A stretch of 64,000 nucleotides of DNA, taken from NCBI GenBank assembly GCA_045535935.1, contig JAZSMO010000030.1, forward strand, positions 1 through 64,000, given 5' to 3'. Each line of letters starts with the position of its first letter. Positions within the stretch are counted from its first letter, which is position 1. The translations under genes and the position numbers were made by a program. This document shows positions 1-7,249 of this stretch, one piece after another. The notes below the pieces were generated by a model. That model was not told the origin of the DNA. It worked only from the letters and a program-made list of their open reading frames with translations, and ran no database searches. The stretch is from SVFI01 sp045535935 (GTDB lineage: Bacteria > Bacillota > Clostridia > Lachnospirales > Lachnospiraceae).

Positions 1-138
1 TTTTTTAGAATTTTCAGGGTTGCATTGCTGTTTATTTGTCAAGGTTCTGCGTTAACATCGCTTAACGCAACTCTGATATAATATCATGCGTTTTTCGCTC
101 TGTCAACACCTTTTTCAGAAGTTTTTTCTTTTCTTCTG

Positions 139-164
139 ACCACCTCTTTTGCGGTGGGTTTTTA
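139..164 (+). terminator. Possible intrinsic terminator in the left-edge noncoding stretch
   Basis: A CCACC/GGTGG stem is followed by a run of five T residues on the plus strand, which fits a weak intrinsic terminator for a plus-strand gene lying left of the window. The rest of the first 283 bases holds no credible open reading frame. It does contain an 8-bp perfect inverted repeat, TGCGTTAA/TTAACGCA, at 48-69 of unknown role. Confidence 0.4.
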
Positions 165-283
165 TCATATCATTGCCCTTTTTCTTTGTCAACCTGTTTT
201 TTAATATCCGTTGATCTTTTTATTATGGGCGAAAAAAAGGAATCTCAAACCAGTTAAGATTCTTCTTTTCGATAGATATGAAA

Positions 284-371
284 CGGAGAAAGAGGGATTT
301 GAACCCTCGCGCCGCGTGAACGACCTACACCCTTAGCAGGGGCGCCTCTTCAGCCTCTTGAGTATTTCTCC
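284..371 (-). tRNA. tRNA-Ser (anticodon GCU)
   Basis: The minus strand folds as a class II tRNA. It has a 7-bp acceptor stem GGAGAAA/TTTCTCC with discriminator G, a T-arm with GGTTCAAATCC, and a long variable arm as expected for serine tRNA. The anticodon loop CTGCTAA gives GCU, reading AGC/AGU. CCA is not encoded. A strong promoter lies upstream at 432-460. Confidence 0.95.
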
Positions 372-431
372 TTACTGCTGAACTCTATCCTCTACCAATA
401 TAAAGTTCTCGTCACATGTGACGCAAATGTT

Positions 432-460
432 ATTATACATAACACAATTTTGTTTGTCAA
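432..460 (-). promoter_or_regulatory. Promoter of the tRNA-Ser gene
   Basis: On the minus strand a perfect TTGACA (-35) is followed by 17 bp and a perfect TATAAT (-10), as expected for a strongly expressed stable RNA gene. A 14-bp perfect palindrome, CGTCACATGTGACG (410-423), covers the predicted start site. Confidence 0.85.
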
Positions 461-485
461 TGTGGTTTTTAAAGTTTTTTCAAAC

Positions 486-1199
486 CTAATTACTGCTACC
501 ATATTCTGCAATTGCGGACTCGATGCGATGCTTTACTTCTTCGGCAATTTCATTTGATTTCATATCTTTATACTCTTCATAACACATCGGAGGAAGGTAA
601 ATTAATTTTACAGTCACCTTGCGAATGGAGTTTTCATCAAAGGGAACAAAAGAGTCGACCAGTGCACACGGAACAATCGGACATTTCGCTTTTTGTGCTG
701 CCTTAAAACTTCCACCTTTGAAATCCAAAAGCTTATTTCCGTTACGACTTCTTGTTCCTTCGGCAAATATAATGTAGTTTCGACCTTCTTTGACTTCTTT
801 TGCAACCTGGTTGATTACCTGCATAGACTGACGGATATCCTCTCTATCCATAGCCAAAGACCCTGTGGCTTCCAATGCCTGTTTCAATAATATGATATCC
901 TTCGCTTCTTTTTTTATAACAACGGCAAAAGGTTTTGGACTACTAACATAAAATGTAAGAACATCAAACAGTCCCTGATGGTTTGGATAATAAATAAATC
1001 CATCTTCTTTCGGAACATTTTCCTGCCCATGTACTTCCAAAGTAATATTTCCCGCCTGAATTCCATGTCGGGCGATAATCTTTGCACGTTCAAAACCTTT
1101 TGTATAATCCCCGTTATAATGCTTGGACTCCCACCATAGGCGGAAAAACACATAGGGTACGATTAAAATTTTTCGAATGACCATCAATGCAATGCGCAT
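486..1199 (-). CDS. plsC: 1-acyl-sn-glycerol-3-phosphate acyltransferase (PlsC family)
   Basis: This 237-residue protein is predicted to transfer a fatty acyl group to lysophosphatidic acid, giving phosphatidic acid for membrane phospholipid synthesis. It has a hydrophobic N-terminal segment that can anchor it to the membrane. The acyltransferase motifs are clear: NHQGLFD (the H-x4-D catalytic motif) near residue 73 and FAEGTRSRNG (substrate-binding motif) near residue 145. Length is normal for the family. It lies alone between tRNA-Ser and the fumarase genes. Family assignment is firm; exact acyl-donor preference cannot be read from the sequence. Confidence 0.88.
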   Translation of the reverse strand: MRIALMVIRKILIVPYVFFRLWWESKHYNGDYTKGFERAKIIARHGIQAGNITLEVHGQENVPKEDGFIYYPNHQGLFDVLTFYVSSPKPFAVVIKKEAKDIILLKQALEATGSLAMDREDIRQSMQVINQVAKEVKEGRNYIIFAEGTRSRNGNKLLDFKGGSFKAAQKAKCPIVPCALVDSFVPFDENSIRKVTVKLIYLPPMCYEEYKDMKSNEIAEEVKHRIESAIAEYGSSN

Positions 1200-1308
1200 G
1201 GGTATACCTCTTTCTGTTCCTTATTATAAACTAGATGTAGTATAACATTATTTTAAATATACATATATATAGGAAGAAACTCATTTTTTTATGACTGTTA
1301 AACGGAAA

Positions 1309-1863
1309 TTATTCTTCCTCACAGTAGTCATTTATCGCGGTTTCATATAAATTGTTCCCATCTTTATCCATAACAACAATTGCCGGAAAATCTTTTACCT
1401 GCAATTTGCGAATAGCTTCCGTACCTAAATCATCATATGCAATTACTTCCGAGGAGGTGATCGCTTTGGAAAGAAGTGCCCCTGCACCGCCGACTGCGGC
1501 AAAATAAACGGCCCCGTTTCTGATTACCGCATCTTTTACTTCTTCAGAACGTTTTCCTTTTCCGATCATTCCGGAAAGACCTAAATCAAGAAGCGCCGGT
1601 GTATACTTATCCATGCGGCTGGCCGTAGTCGGGCCGGCCGACCCAATTGCCTTCCCTTCTCTTGCCGGCGACGGCCCCATATAATATATAATATTTTCTT
1701 CCATATCAATAGGAAGTTCTTCTCCGGATAAAAGTGCATCATACATCCTTTTATGCGCAGCATCCCGCGCTGTATAAATGGTTCCCGTAATATACACATA
1801 ATCTCCGCAACGAAGATGCTCTATGTCTTTTTTTGATAAAGGGGCATTGATATATTGATCCAT
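1309..1863 (-). CDS. Fumarate hydratase, class I, beta subunit (C-terminal half)
   Basis: This 184-residue protein matches the C-terminal domain of class I, iron-sulfur fumarases and related tartrate dehydratases. In many anaerobes the enzyme is split into two genes. Recognisable features are GDYVYITGTIYTARDAAHKR near the N-terminus, the GPSPA segment and GSAGPTTASRMD. Together with the alpha subunit encoded 45 bp upstream it should interconvert fumarate and malate. Expected operon: alpha then beta. Tartrate as substrate cannot be excluded from sequence alone. Confidence 0.9.
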   Translation of the reverse strand: MDQYINAPLSKKDIEHLRCGDYVYITGTIYTARDAAHKRMYDALLSGEELPIDMEENIIYYMGPSPAREGKAIGSAGPTTASRMDKYTPALLDLGLSGMIGKGKRSEEVKDAVIRNGAVYFAAVGGAGALLSKAITSSEVIAYDDLGTEAIRKLQVKDFPAIVVMDKDGNNLYETAINDYCEEE

Positions 1864-1908
1864 AATCTATTTCCTTTTAAACGATTTTTCTCAAAACAAA
1901 AACAACAG

Positions 1909-2751
1909 CTATATCTCTCTGACACAATGTCTGTTTACATGACAACATATATTAACCGCAACCGGAAGTCCGGCAATATGTGTCGGATACGTATTAATAT
2001 TAACAGCAAGTGCTGTATGAGATCCTCCCAGACCTCCCGGTCCGATACCTGATTTGTTGATACGGGTAAGCAGTTCCTTCTCCATCTCTGCAACATAAGG
2101 AATCTCTGATCGCTGATCCACAGATCTGGTCAACGCCTTCTTCGCCATGAGTGCACATTTCTCGAAAGTACCGCCGATTCCCACACCAACTACCATCGGA
2201 GGACATGCGTTAGGCCCCGCATCCCGTACTGCCGTTAAAATAGCTTCTTTTACACCTTCTTCGCCATCCGCCGGTTTGAGCATAAATACCCGACTCATAT
2301 TTTCGCTTCCGAAGCCTTTCGGTGCAACCGTAATTTTCACCTTATCACCGGAAGTCATCTCATAATGGATGATTGCCGGCGTATTGTCCTTTGTATTTTC
2401 ACGGAGCAAAGGATCTTTCACGACAGATTTTCGAAGAAAACCTTCTGTATAGCCCTGTCGGACACCTTCATTTATCGCATCCTCCAACAGGCCGCCCTCA
2501 AAGTGTACCTCTTGACCGATCTCAAGGAAAACAACCGCCATGCCTGTATCCTGACAAATAGGAATCATGTCCTCTCCGGCAATTTTGAGATTCTCCTGCA
2601 GAGAGGCCAAAACTTGTTTCCCTAATGGGGATTTCTCTCTGTCACAAGCGCATTTTAAAGCCCGGTTCATATCCGGCGTCAGATAATGGTTGGCTTCTAT
2701 ACACATTTCCTTTATGTTTTTGGTTAATTCCGACACATGAATGGTTCTCAT
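1909..2751 (-). CDS. Fumarate hydratase, class I, alpha subunit (N-terminal half)
   Basis: This 280-residue subunit carries the iron-sulfur cluster part of a class I fumarase. PICQDTGMAVVF holds one conserved cysteine, GPNACPPMVVGVGIGG a second, and INTYPTHIAGLPVAVNICCHVNRH a third near the C-terminus, fitting three cluster ligands for an oxygen-sensitive 4Fe-4S centre. The beta subunit follows on the same strand. Presence of the split class I enzyme fits a strict anaerobe with a reductive or partial TCA branch. Confidence 0.92.
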   Translation of the reverse strand: MRTIHVSELTKNIKEMCIEANHYLTPDMNRALKCACDREKSPLGKQVLASLQENLKIAGEDMIPICQDTGMAVVFLEIGQEVHFEGGLLEDAINEGVRQGYTEGFLRKSVVKDPLLRENTKDNTPAIIHYEMTSGDKVKITVAPKGFGSENMSRVFMLKPADGEEGVKEAILTAVRDAGPNACPPMVVGVGIGGTFEKCALMAKKALTRSVDQRSEIPYVAEMEKELLTRINKSGIGPGGLGGSHTALAVNINTYPTHIAGLPVAVNICCHVNRHCVREI

Positions 2752-2772
2752 GAAAAAATCCTTTCCATTTGC

Positions 2773-2871
2773 TTAACTCATATATTCTTCGTAATCTGCC
2801 TCACTTGCAAATAACATGTATGTATTTTCTACAAGTCCCATATAACCGTCTGCCACTGCATATCCCTTCAT
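2773..2871 (-). CDS. Small 32-residue acidic protein, unknown function
   Basis: A short open reading frame starts at an ATG preceded by a near-ideal Shine-Dalgarno, GGAGG, about 8 bases upstream. It encodes 32 residues beginning MKGYAVADGYMG and ending EADYEEYMS, rich in Tyr, Met and acidic residues and without a membrane segment. It lies in the 189-bp gap between the tyrS-linked hypothetical gene and the fumarase alpha subunit, all on the same strand. The composition and the pattern MKGY..x.GYMG..x..YMLF..E.DY.EY resemble small proteins I recall from other gut Clostridia, but this is from memory. No function can be assigned. Confidence 0.65.
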   Translation of the reverse strand: MKGYAVADGYMGLVENTYMLFASEADYEEYMS

Positions 2872-2940
2872 ATTGTTTTCCTCCGAATTTCTTTTTTCTA
2901 TTCGAAGTGTAACAAACACAAGGTCCGATTAGTTGGACTT

Positions 2941-3465
2941 TTAGCGAAGACATTCCATCAACAACTTTGTTCCGGTTACGCCTTCATCCTCCGCAATTAA
3001 AAGCAACTTCTGCTTCAAAAAAGGATTGAGCGCTTCTTTTACTTTTTCTTTATCACCGAGATCATAATTCTTATCTTCAAAAATTATAACAACTTTACTT
3101 CTGGCATGGAAGAGTTTCAAATAAGAAAAAAGATCCGACAGCTTCGCCCGGTAAAAAGTTCTTTCTTCCGCCTCCGGCTCAAAACACTTTCCGGTCTGCA
3201 GAAAAACAAGCGGTATGACTCTGTTCTCGAAGGTTCCGTCTTCTTTTACAAGAACAAAATTAAGACGCACATTGCGAAATACTTCATTGCTTCTTTTTAA
3301 TGCATCGATAACTGCTTTCAGGTTTTCTTTCAAAGATATAATTTCAAGGCGGGAGGAGATGACAACCGTCATCTCCAGATTCCCGCCTCTGTAATTTCCC
3401 GGTACATGCAAAATATGATCCACCATTTTGGATATTTGTAACGCTTTTAAACCGGATATACTCAA
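2941..3465 (-). CDS. Hypothetical protein next to tyrS
   Basis: This 174-residue soluble protein starts 13 bp after the tyrS stop and is probably co-transcribed with it. It shows alternating strand and helix segments (LEMTVVISSRLEI; LNFVLVKEDGTF; SKVVIIFEDKNYDL; KLLLIAEDEG), consistent with an alpha/beta fold, possibly a degenerate von Willebrand A-like fold. The metal-binding motif of that family is not obvious. There is no signal peptide or transmembrane segment. I do not recognise the family. Confidence 0.7.
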   Translation of the reverse strand: MSISGLKALQISKMVDHILHVPGNYRGGNLEMTVVISSRLEIISLKENLKAVIDALKRSNEVFRNVRLNFVLVKEDGTFENRVIPLVFLQTGKCFEPEAEERTFYRAKLSDLFSYLKLFHARSKVVIIFEDKNYDLGDKEKVKEALNPFLKQKLLLIAEDEGVTGTKLLMECLR

Positions 3466-3478
3466 CTCACATCTCCAA

Positions 3479-4702
3479 TTATTTCACAACTATCTTACGG
3501 AAATTCTTTTTACCGCGTTTCAATACAATTCCGTCTTCCGGAATCGCCGTTTTTGCAACAGCAGCATAAACATCCGTCACTTTTTCGCCGTCGATGGCCA
3601 CACCACCCTGATCAATTGCTCTTCTTCCTTCGGAACGGGTAGCAACAAGTCCGGATTTTACAAGCATGGAAATCACATCAACGCTGTCCTCTTTAAAATC
3701 TTCCGCAGTAAGTTCGCAAGTCGGCATTTCTGCAGCACTTCCGCTGGAGAACAGTGCACGGGCGCTTTCCTGTGCTTTGTTTGCTTCTTCTTCCCCGTGA
3801 ACAAGCTTAGTCAGTTCAAATGCAAGGATTTCTTTTGCCTGATTGAGCTGGCTTCCCTCCCATGCGTCCATCTTTTCAATTTCTTCCAAAGGAAGGAACG
3901 TAAGCATACGGATACACTTCAATACATCCGCATCGGCCACGTTTCTCCAATACTGGTAAAACTCAAACGGAGTCGTCTTTTTCGGATCAAGCCATACTGC
4001 ACCTTTCTGTGTTTTGCCCATCTTTTTACCTTCAGAGTTCAAAAGAAGAGTGATGGTCATGGCATATGCGTCTTTTCCGAGTTTACGACGGATCAGATCG
4101 GTACCGCCGAGCATGTTGCTCCACTGATCGTCACCACCAAACTGCATATTACATCCATATTTTTCATAAAGAGCAAGGAAGTCATAGCTCTGCATAATCA
4201 TATAGTTAAACTCAAGGAAGCTGAGTCCGTTTTCCATACGCTGTTTATAGCATTCTGCGGAAAGCATACGGTTTACGGAGAAGCAGGAACCGATATCACG
4301 GATAAATTCAATATAATTTAAATCTCTCAACCAATCTGCGTTGTTGACCATCATAGCTTTTCCTTCACCGAAATCAATGAAACGGCTCATCTGTTCTTTG
4401 AAACATTCACAGTTGTGGTCAATCTGTTCTTTTGTCATCATGCTTCTCATATCGCTTCTTCCGCTCGGGTCACCGATCATAGCTGTACCGCCGCCGATCA
4501 AAGCGATTGGTTTGTTGCCAGCCATCTGAAGACGTTTCATAAGACAAAGCGCCATGAAATGTCCTACATGCAAACTATCTGCAGTTGGGTCAAATCCGAT
4601 ATAAAATACCGCTTTTCCCGCATTAATCAATTCCTTGATCTCTTCTTCATCTGTCAGCTGTGCCAGAAGTCCTCTGGCTTTTAACTCGTCAAATACTGTC
4701 AT
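3479..4702 (-). CDS. tyrS: Tyrosine--tRNA ligase
   Basis: This class I aminoacyl-tRNA synthetase charges tRNA-Tyr. The HIGH-like signature is HVGHFMALC and the KMSKS-like loop is KKMGKT. A C-terminal S4 RNA-binding domain (VKSGLVATRSEGRRAIDQGG) completes the bacterial TyrS layout. I chose the ATG at 4702 (407 residues, MTVFDELKARGLL) because GGAGG lies just upstream; the in-frame extension to 4771 would run back through the T-box terminator. Expression should be controlled by the T-box leader immediately upstream. Confidence 0.96.
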   Translation of the reverse strand: MTVFDELKARGLLAQLTDEEEIKELINAGKAVFYIGFDPTADSLHVGHFMALCLMKRLQMAGNKPIALIGGGTAMIGDPSGRSDMRSMMTKEQIDHNCECFKEQMSRFIDFGEGKAMMVNNADWLRDLNYIEFIRDIGSCFSVNRMLSAECYKQRMENGLSFLEFNYMIMQSYDFLALYEKYGCNMQFGGDDQWSNMLGGTDLIRRKLGKDAYAMTITLLLNSEGKKMGKTQKGAVWLDPKKTTPFEFYQYWRNVADADVLKCIRMLTFLPLEEIEKMDAWEGSQLNQAKEILAFELTKLVHGEEEANKAQESARALFSSGSAAEMPTCELTAEDFKEDSVDVISMLVKSGLVATRSEGRRAIDQGGVAIDGEKVTDVYAAVAKTAIPEDGIVLKRGKKNFRKIVVK

Positions 4703-4733
4703 CTTTTTTTCCTCCAATCTGTATTTTAGGACG

Positions 4734-4765
4734 AAAAAAACCTCGTCCTTGTGAAAAGGACGAGG
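4734..4765 (-). terminator. T-box attenuator terminator
   Basis: The minus strand reads CCTCGTCCTTTTCACAAGGACGAGG followed by seven T residues: a 10-bp, GC-rich stem with a U tract. This is the terminator half of the T-box switch. Its 5' strand competes with the antiterminator formed around the GGTGGTAACGCG box. Confidence 0.92.
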
Positions 4766-5012
4766 TATCATACTCTCGCGTTACCACCTTTTTTTACAAG
4801 TGATTCACATCACCTGCCTCAGTAAGTACAGAAGCTCATCTATACTCTTCTGCTATAACGTGCAGATCTCCGTCGCAGCCTACTTAGTACATCCTACCGA
4901 ATGTTCCGTTCTGTGCGCAGCTCAAAGAGGTATTCGTAATCAGCTTCTCCTGCACCTCTCAGCTCCCGGTAACTCTCTGTAGGTTTCACTCATTACTACT
5001 TATTCTTATCAT
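4734..5012 (-). promoter_or_regulatory. T-box riboswitch leader (tyrosine) of tyrS
   Basis: The minus-strand leader has the hallmarks of a T-box element. The conserved GGTGGTAACGCGAGAG box (the part that binds the uncharged tRNA acceptor end) lies just before the terminator. A Stem I region carries AGTAGTAATGAG and GAGAGTTACCGGG, and a specifier loop contains GAATACCTC, where TAC is a tyrosine codon. Uncharged tRNA-Tyr is expected to stabilise the antiterminator and allow read-through into tyrS. The 5' boundary is approximate because the element begins about 10 bp after the end of tRNA-Pro. Confidence 0.93.
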
Positions 5013-5022
5013 AGCTTTATAG

Positions 5023-5096
<74 letters not shown>

Positions 5097-5145
5097 AAGA
5101 GGGGATGGAAGGACTCCGAGGGGTTGGAGCGACCTTCCATCGCAT

Positions 5146-5174
5146 ATATTAGCATATTTTATTTTGCTTGTCTA
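5146..5174 (-). promoter_or_regulatory. Promoter upstream of tRNA-Pro (and probably tyrS)
   Basis: On the minus strand TAGACA, a 17-bp spacer and TAATAT make a plausible sigma-A promoter. The predicted transcript starts near 5139 and first passes a strong hairpin (5104-5141, 9-bp stem GATGGAAGG/CCTTCCATC with a nested CTCC/GGAG stem) before entering tRNA-Pro. No separate good promoter is visible between tRNA-Pro and the T-box. Confidence 0.65.
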
Positions 5175-5195
5175 TCCATAATTTTTAAAAAAATT

Positions 5196-7235
5196 CTACC
5201 AGTATATACTCAACAAATAGATGGTAGTCAAAAGAAAACCTGTGGAAAACAGCAGAAAACCAAAAGAAAGTGTACGACTGATTACATTTTTTGTTTCCTG
5301 ATATTCCAAATCTAACATCGCAAGCTCATGAACAAATTCATGATGTTTATGCTTCCATCTCGGAAATTTCTTTTCTATTAAATCTTCACACACATTGAGA
5401 AATTTACCCATATAATAGGTGAACATATTTCCCTCTGTAAGTTCAAACGGCAATTCTCTGTCCGCATAAATCGTTTTACGCAAAAGAACCACCAGGGCAT
5501 CTACAAGGCTGTCACAGATTCGGAAAAAAAATCCTGCCACCGCACAGACCGCAATAAGAATCGGACGATACAGGTAGTCCTCCAAATCCACCCAGGATGG
5601 CCATCGATCAACATATATACATCCGTTCTCCGTCTTTTTCATAAGAAGCGGACGAACAATAAAAAAATACAGAGCGATGCCAATAAGAATAGAGACCATT
5701 GCACCTTTCAGATTTTCCCCGTTAAAATAGTGTACGCTGTGGGTCAGCTCTGATGCATTCATGAGACTGATTCCCTTTTCTGCCAACGGATCCATAACAA
5801 GTCCCGGGAAAAATCCCATAACCGGAAGCAGAAGAGTACTAAGTCCGATTGCTGCTGCACTTGCCTTATTCATATAAGTTTTTCTTTCATCAAATTCTTT
5901 TTGCTTTTCAACGTCTATATTTTTTTCTACAAAAACTGCCACAAAAAGCTTTGTCATATAAGCAATGGTAATTCCGCCGCTGATCAGAAAAATCCACTCA
6001 ATCAGTTTTAACCCGCCATGCTCCACAATGCTCTCATGAAGAAGTGTTTTACTCACATATCCGTTCCAAAGCGGAATTCCTCCGATTCCCAATGCACCCA
6101 TCAAAAACACAAACTTTAAAAACGGCTTTTTGCGCCCAAAGCCACGAATTTCATTGAGATTCAGCTCATGTATATTCATAAATATTACACCTGCTGCCAC
6201 AAAGAGAATCAGCTTAATCAGTGAATGATTTACCATGTGGAGAAGTGTCCCTCTCGCAGCAAGAGCATTTTCTGTTACCGACATTCCCATCATTCCGATG
6301 CCAATCAGAATAAAACCAATCTGTGATACCGATGAACATGCAAGAGTCCGTTTTATATTAACAGAGAACAGTGCAAGAACCGCTCCGCCAAACATAGTCA
6401 CTACTCCAAACAGCAAAATTGCTCTGCCCCAATCGGTATTTCCATAAAAAAGCTGACAACTCATAATAAGAAGTCCGAAAATACCTGTTTTAGTTAACAT
6501 TCCGGAAAGAAGCGCCGACGCCGGAGCCGGAGCTACCGGATGTGCTTTCGGAAGCCAGATATGAAGCGGAAAAGCACCTGCTTTTGCAGCAAACCCTACA
6601 CTGATGCAAATTCCGGCTGCAAATAACATCTCTTTCTTTTCACATACCTTTGCGAGTGACAAAAGTTCACTAATCTGCAACGTTCCAAGCAGATAATGCA
6701 GGAGGAAAAGTCCCATGAGCATCACCATTCCGCCGATGATTGCCACTGCAAGATACGTTTCCGCCGCTCGGAGAGACTCTTTCTTTTCATCATGGGCTAC
6801 CCATACATAAGAAGTCAGCGACATTATTTCGAAAAAAATATATGTCGTGTACAAATCCGCAGAAAGAAAAACACCCATGGTTGCTCCCAGCGTTAAAAGC
6901 AGAAACATATAATAGCGGTTTCTATTATGATAATGTTTAAAATATTCTCTTGAAAAGATGGTCGTCACCATCCACATCACAGCTGCTACGCATATATACA
7001 CACTCCGGAATCCGTCCATAGTAAAATGAATTCCAAAACCGGCAAACTGGTCAATGGAAAAACTCAGTTGTCCGGTTCCGAATCCTGCATACAGTGCAGC
7101 TAAAAACTCCGTAATCACCACAAAATCGGCAAAATAATCCCTTGCTTTTTTACTTTTGCGCCCAACCACATATCCGACTAGCGCTGCGGCCATTGGATAG
7201 AAGACTAAAAATGCCAAAATCAAGTTTTTTCCCAT
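5196..7235 (-). CDS. Complex I subunit 5/NuoL-like proton or ion-translocating membrane protein
   Basis: This 679-residue polytopic protein belongs to the NuoL/M/N-MrpA/D antiporter-like family. The transmembrane glutamate motif appears as YIFFEIMSLTSYVWV and the following lysine helix as GFAAKAGAFPLHIWLPKAHP. It is longer than the three related subunits upstream in the operon, with a C-terminal extension of about 150 residues. That extension contains two further hydrophobic segments and a His/Lys/Glu-rich cytosolic part (FPRWKHKHHEF). I start at the ATG at 7235, preceded by GGAAAGGAGAG; the longer frame runs back into the upstream gene. It is the last gene of the operon. Confidence 0.85.
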   Translation of the reverse strand: MGKNLILAFLVFYPMAAALVGYVVGRKSKKARDYFADFVVITEFLAALYAGFGTGQLSFSIDQFAGFGIHFTMDGFRSVYICVAAVMWMVTTIFSREYFKHYHNRNRYYMFLLLTLGATMGVFLSADLYTTYIFFEIMSLTSYVWVAHDEKKESLRAAETYLAVAIIGGMVMLMGLFLLHYLLGTLQISELLSLAKVCEKKEMLFAAGICISVGFAAKAGAFPLHIWLPKAHPVAPAPASALLSGMLTKTGIFGLLIMSCQLFYGNTDWGRAILLFGVVTMFGGAVLALFSVNIKRTLACSSVSQIGFILIGIGMMGMSVTENALAARGTLLHMVNHSLIKLILFVAAGVIFMNIHELNLNEIRGFGRKKPFLKFVFLMGALGIGGIPLWNGYVSKTLLHESIVEHGGLKLIEWIFLISGGITIAYMTKLFVAVFVEKNIDVEKQKEFDERKTYMNKASAAAIGLSTLLLPVMGFFPGLVMDPLAEKGISLMNASELTHSVHYFNGENLKGAMVSILIGIALYFFIVRPLLMKKTENGCIYVDRWPSWVDLEDYLYRPILIAVCAVAGFFFRICDSLVDALVVLLRKTIYADRELPFELTEGNMFTYYMGKFLNVCEDLIEKKFPRWKHKHHEFVHELAMLDLEYQETKNVISRTLSFGFLLFSTGFLLTTIYLLSIYW

Positions 7236-7249
7236 TTTTCTCTCCTTTC

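Noticed and set aside
1264..1320. Inverted repeat AGGAAGAA/TTCTTCCT between fumarase beta and plsC
   Set aside because: The loop exceeds 30 bases and no U tract follows in the right place, so it is not a convincing terminator.
3428..4321. A 297-codon plus-strand frame opposite tyrS
   Set aside because: Antisense shadow of tyrS with no ribosome-binding site or recognisable motif.
4703..4771. N-terminal extension of tyrS by 23 residues
   Set aside because: The extra codons lie over the T-box terminator and a much better ribosome-binding site precedes the ATG at 4702.
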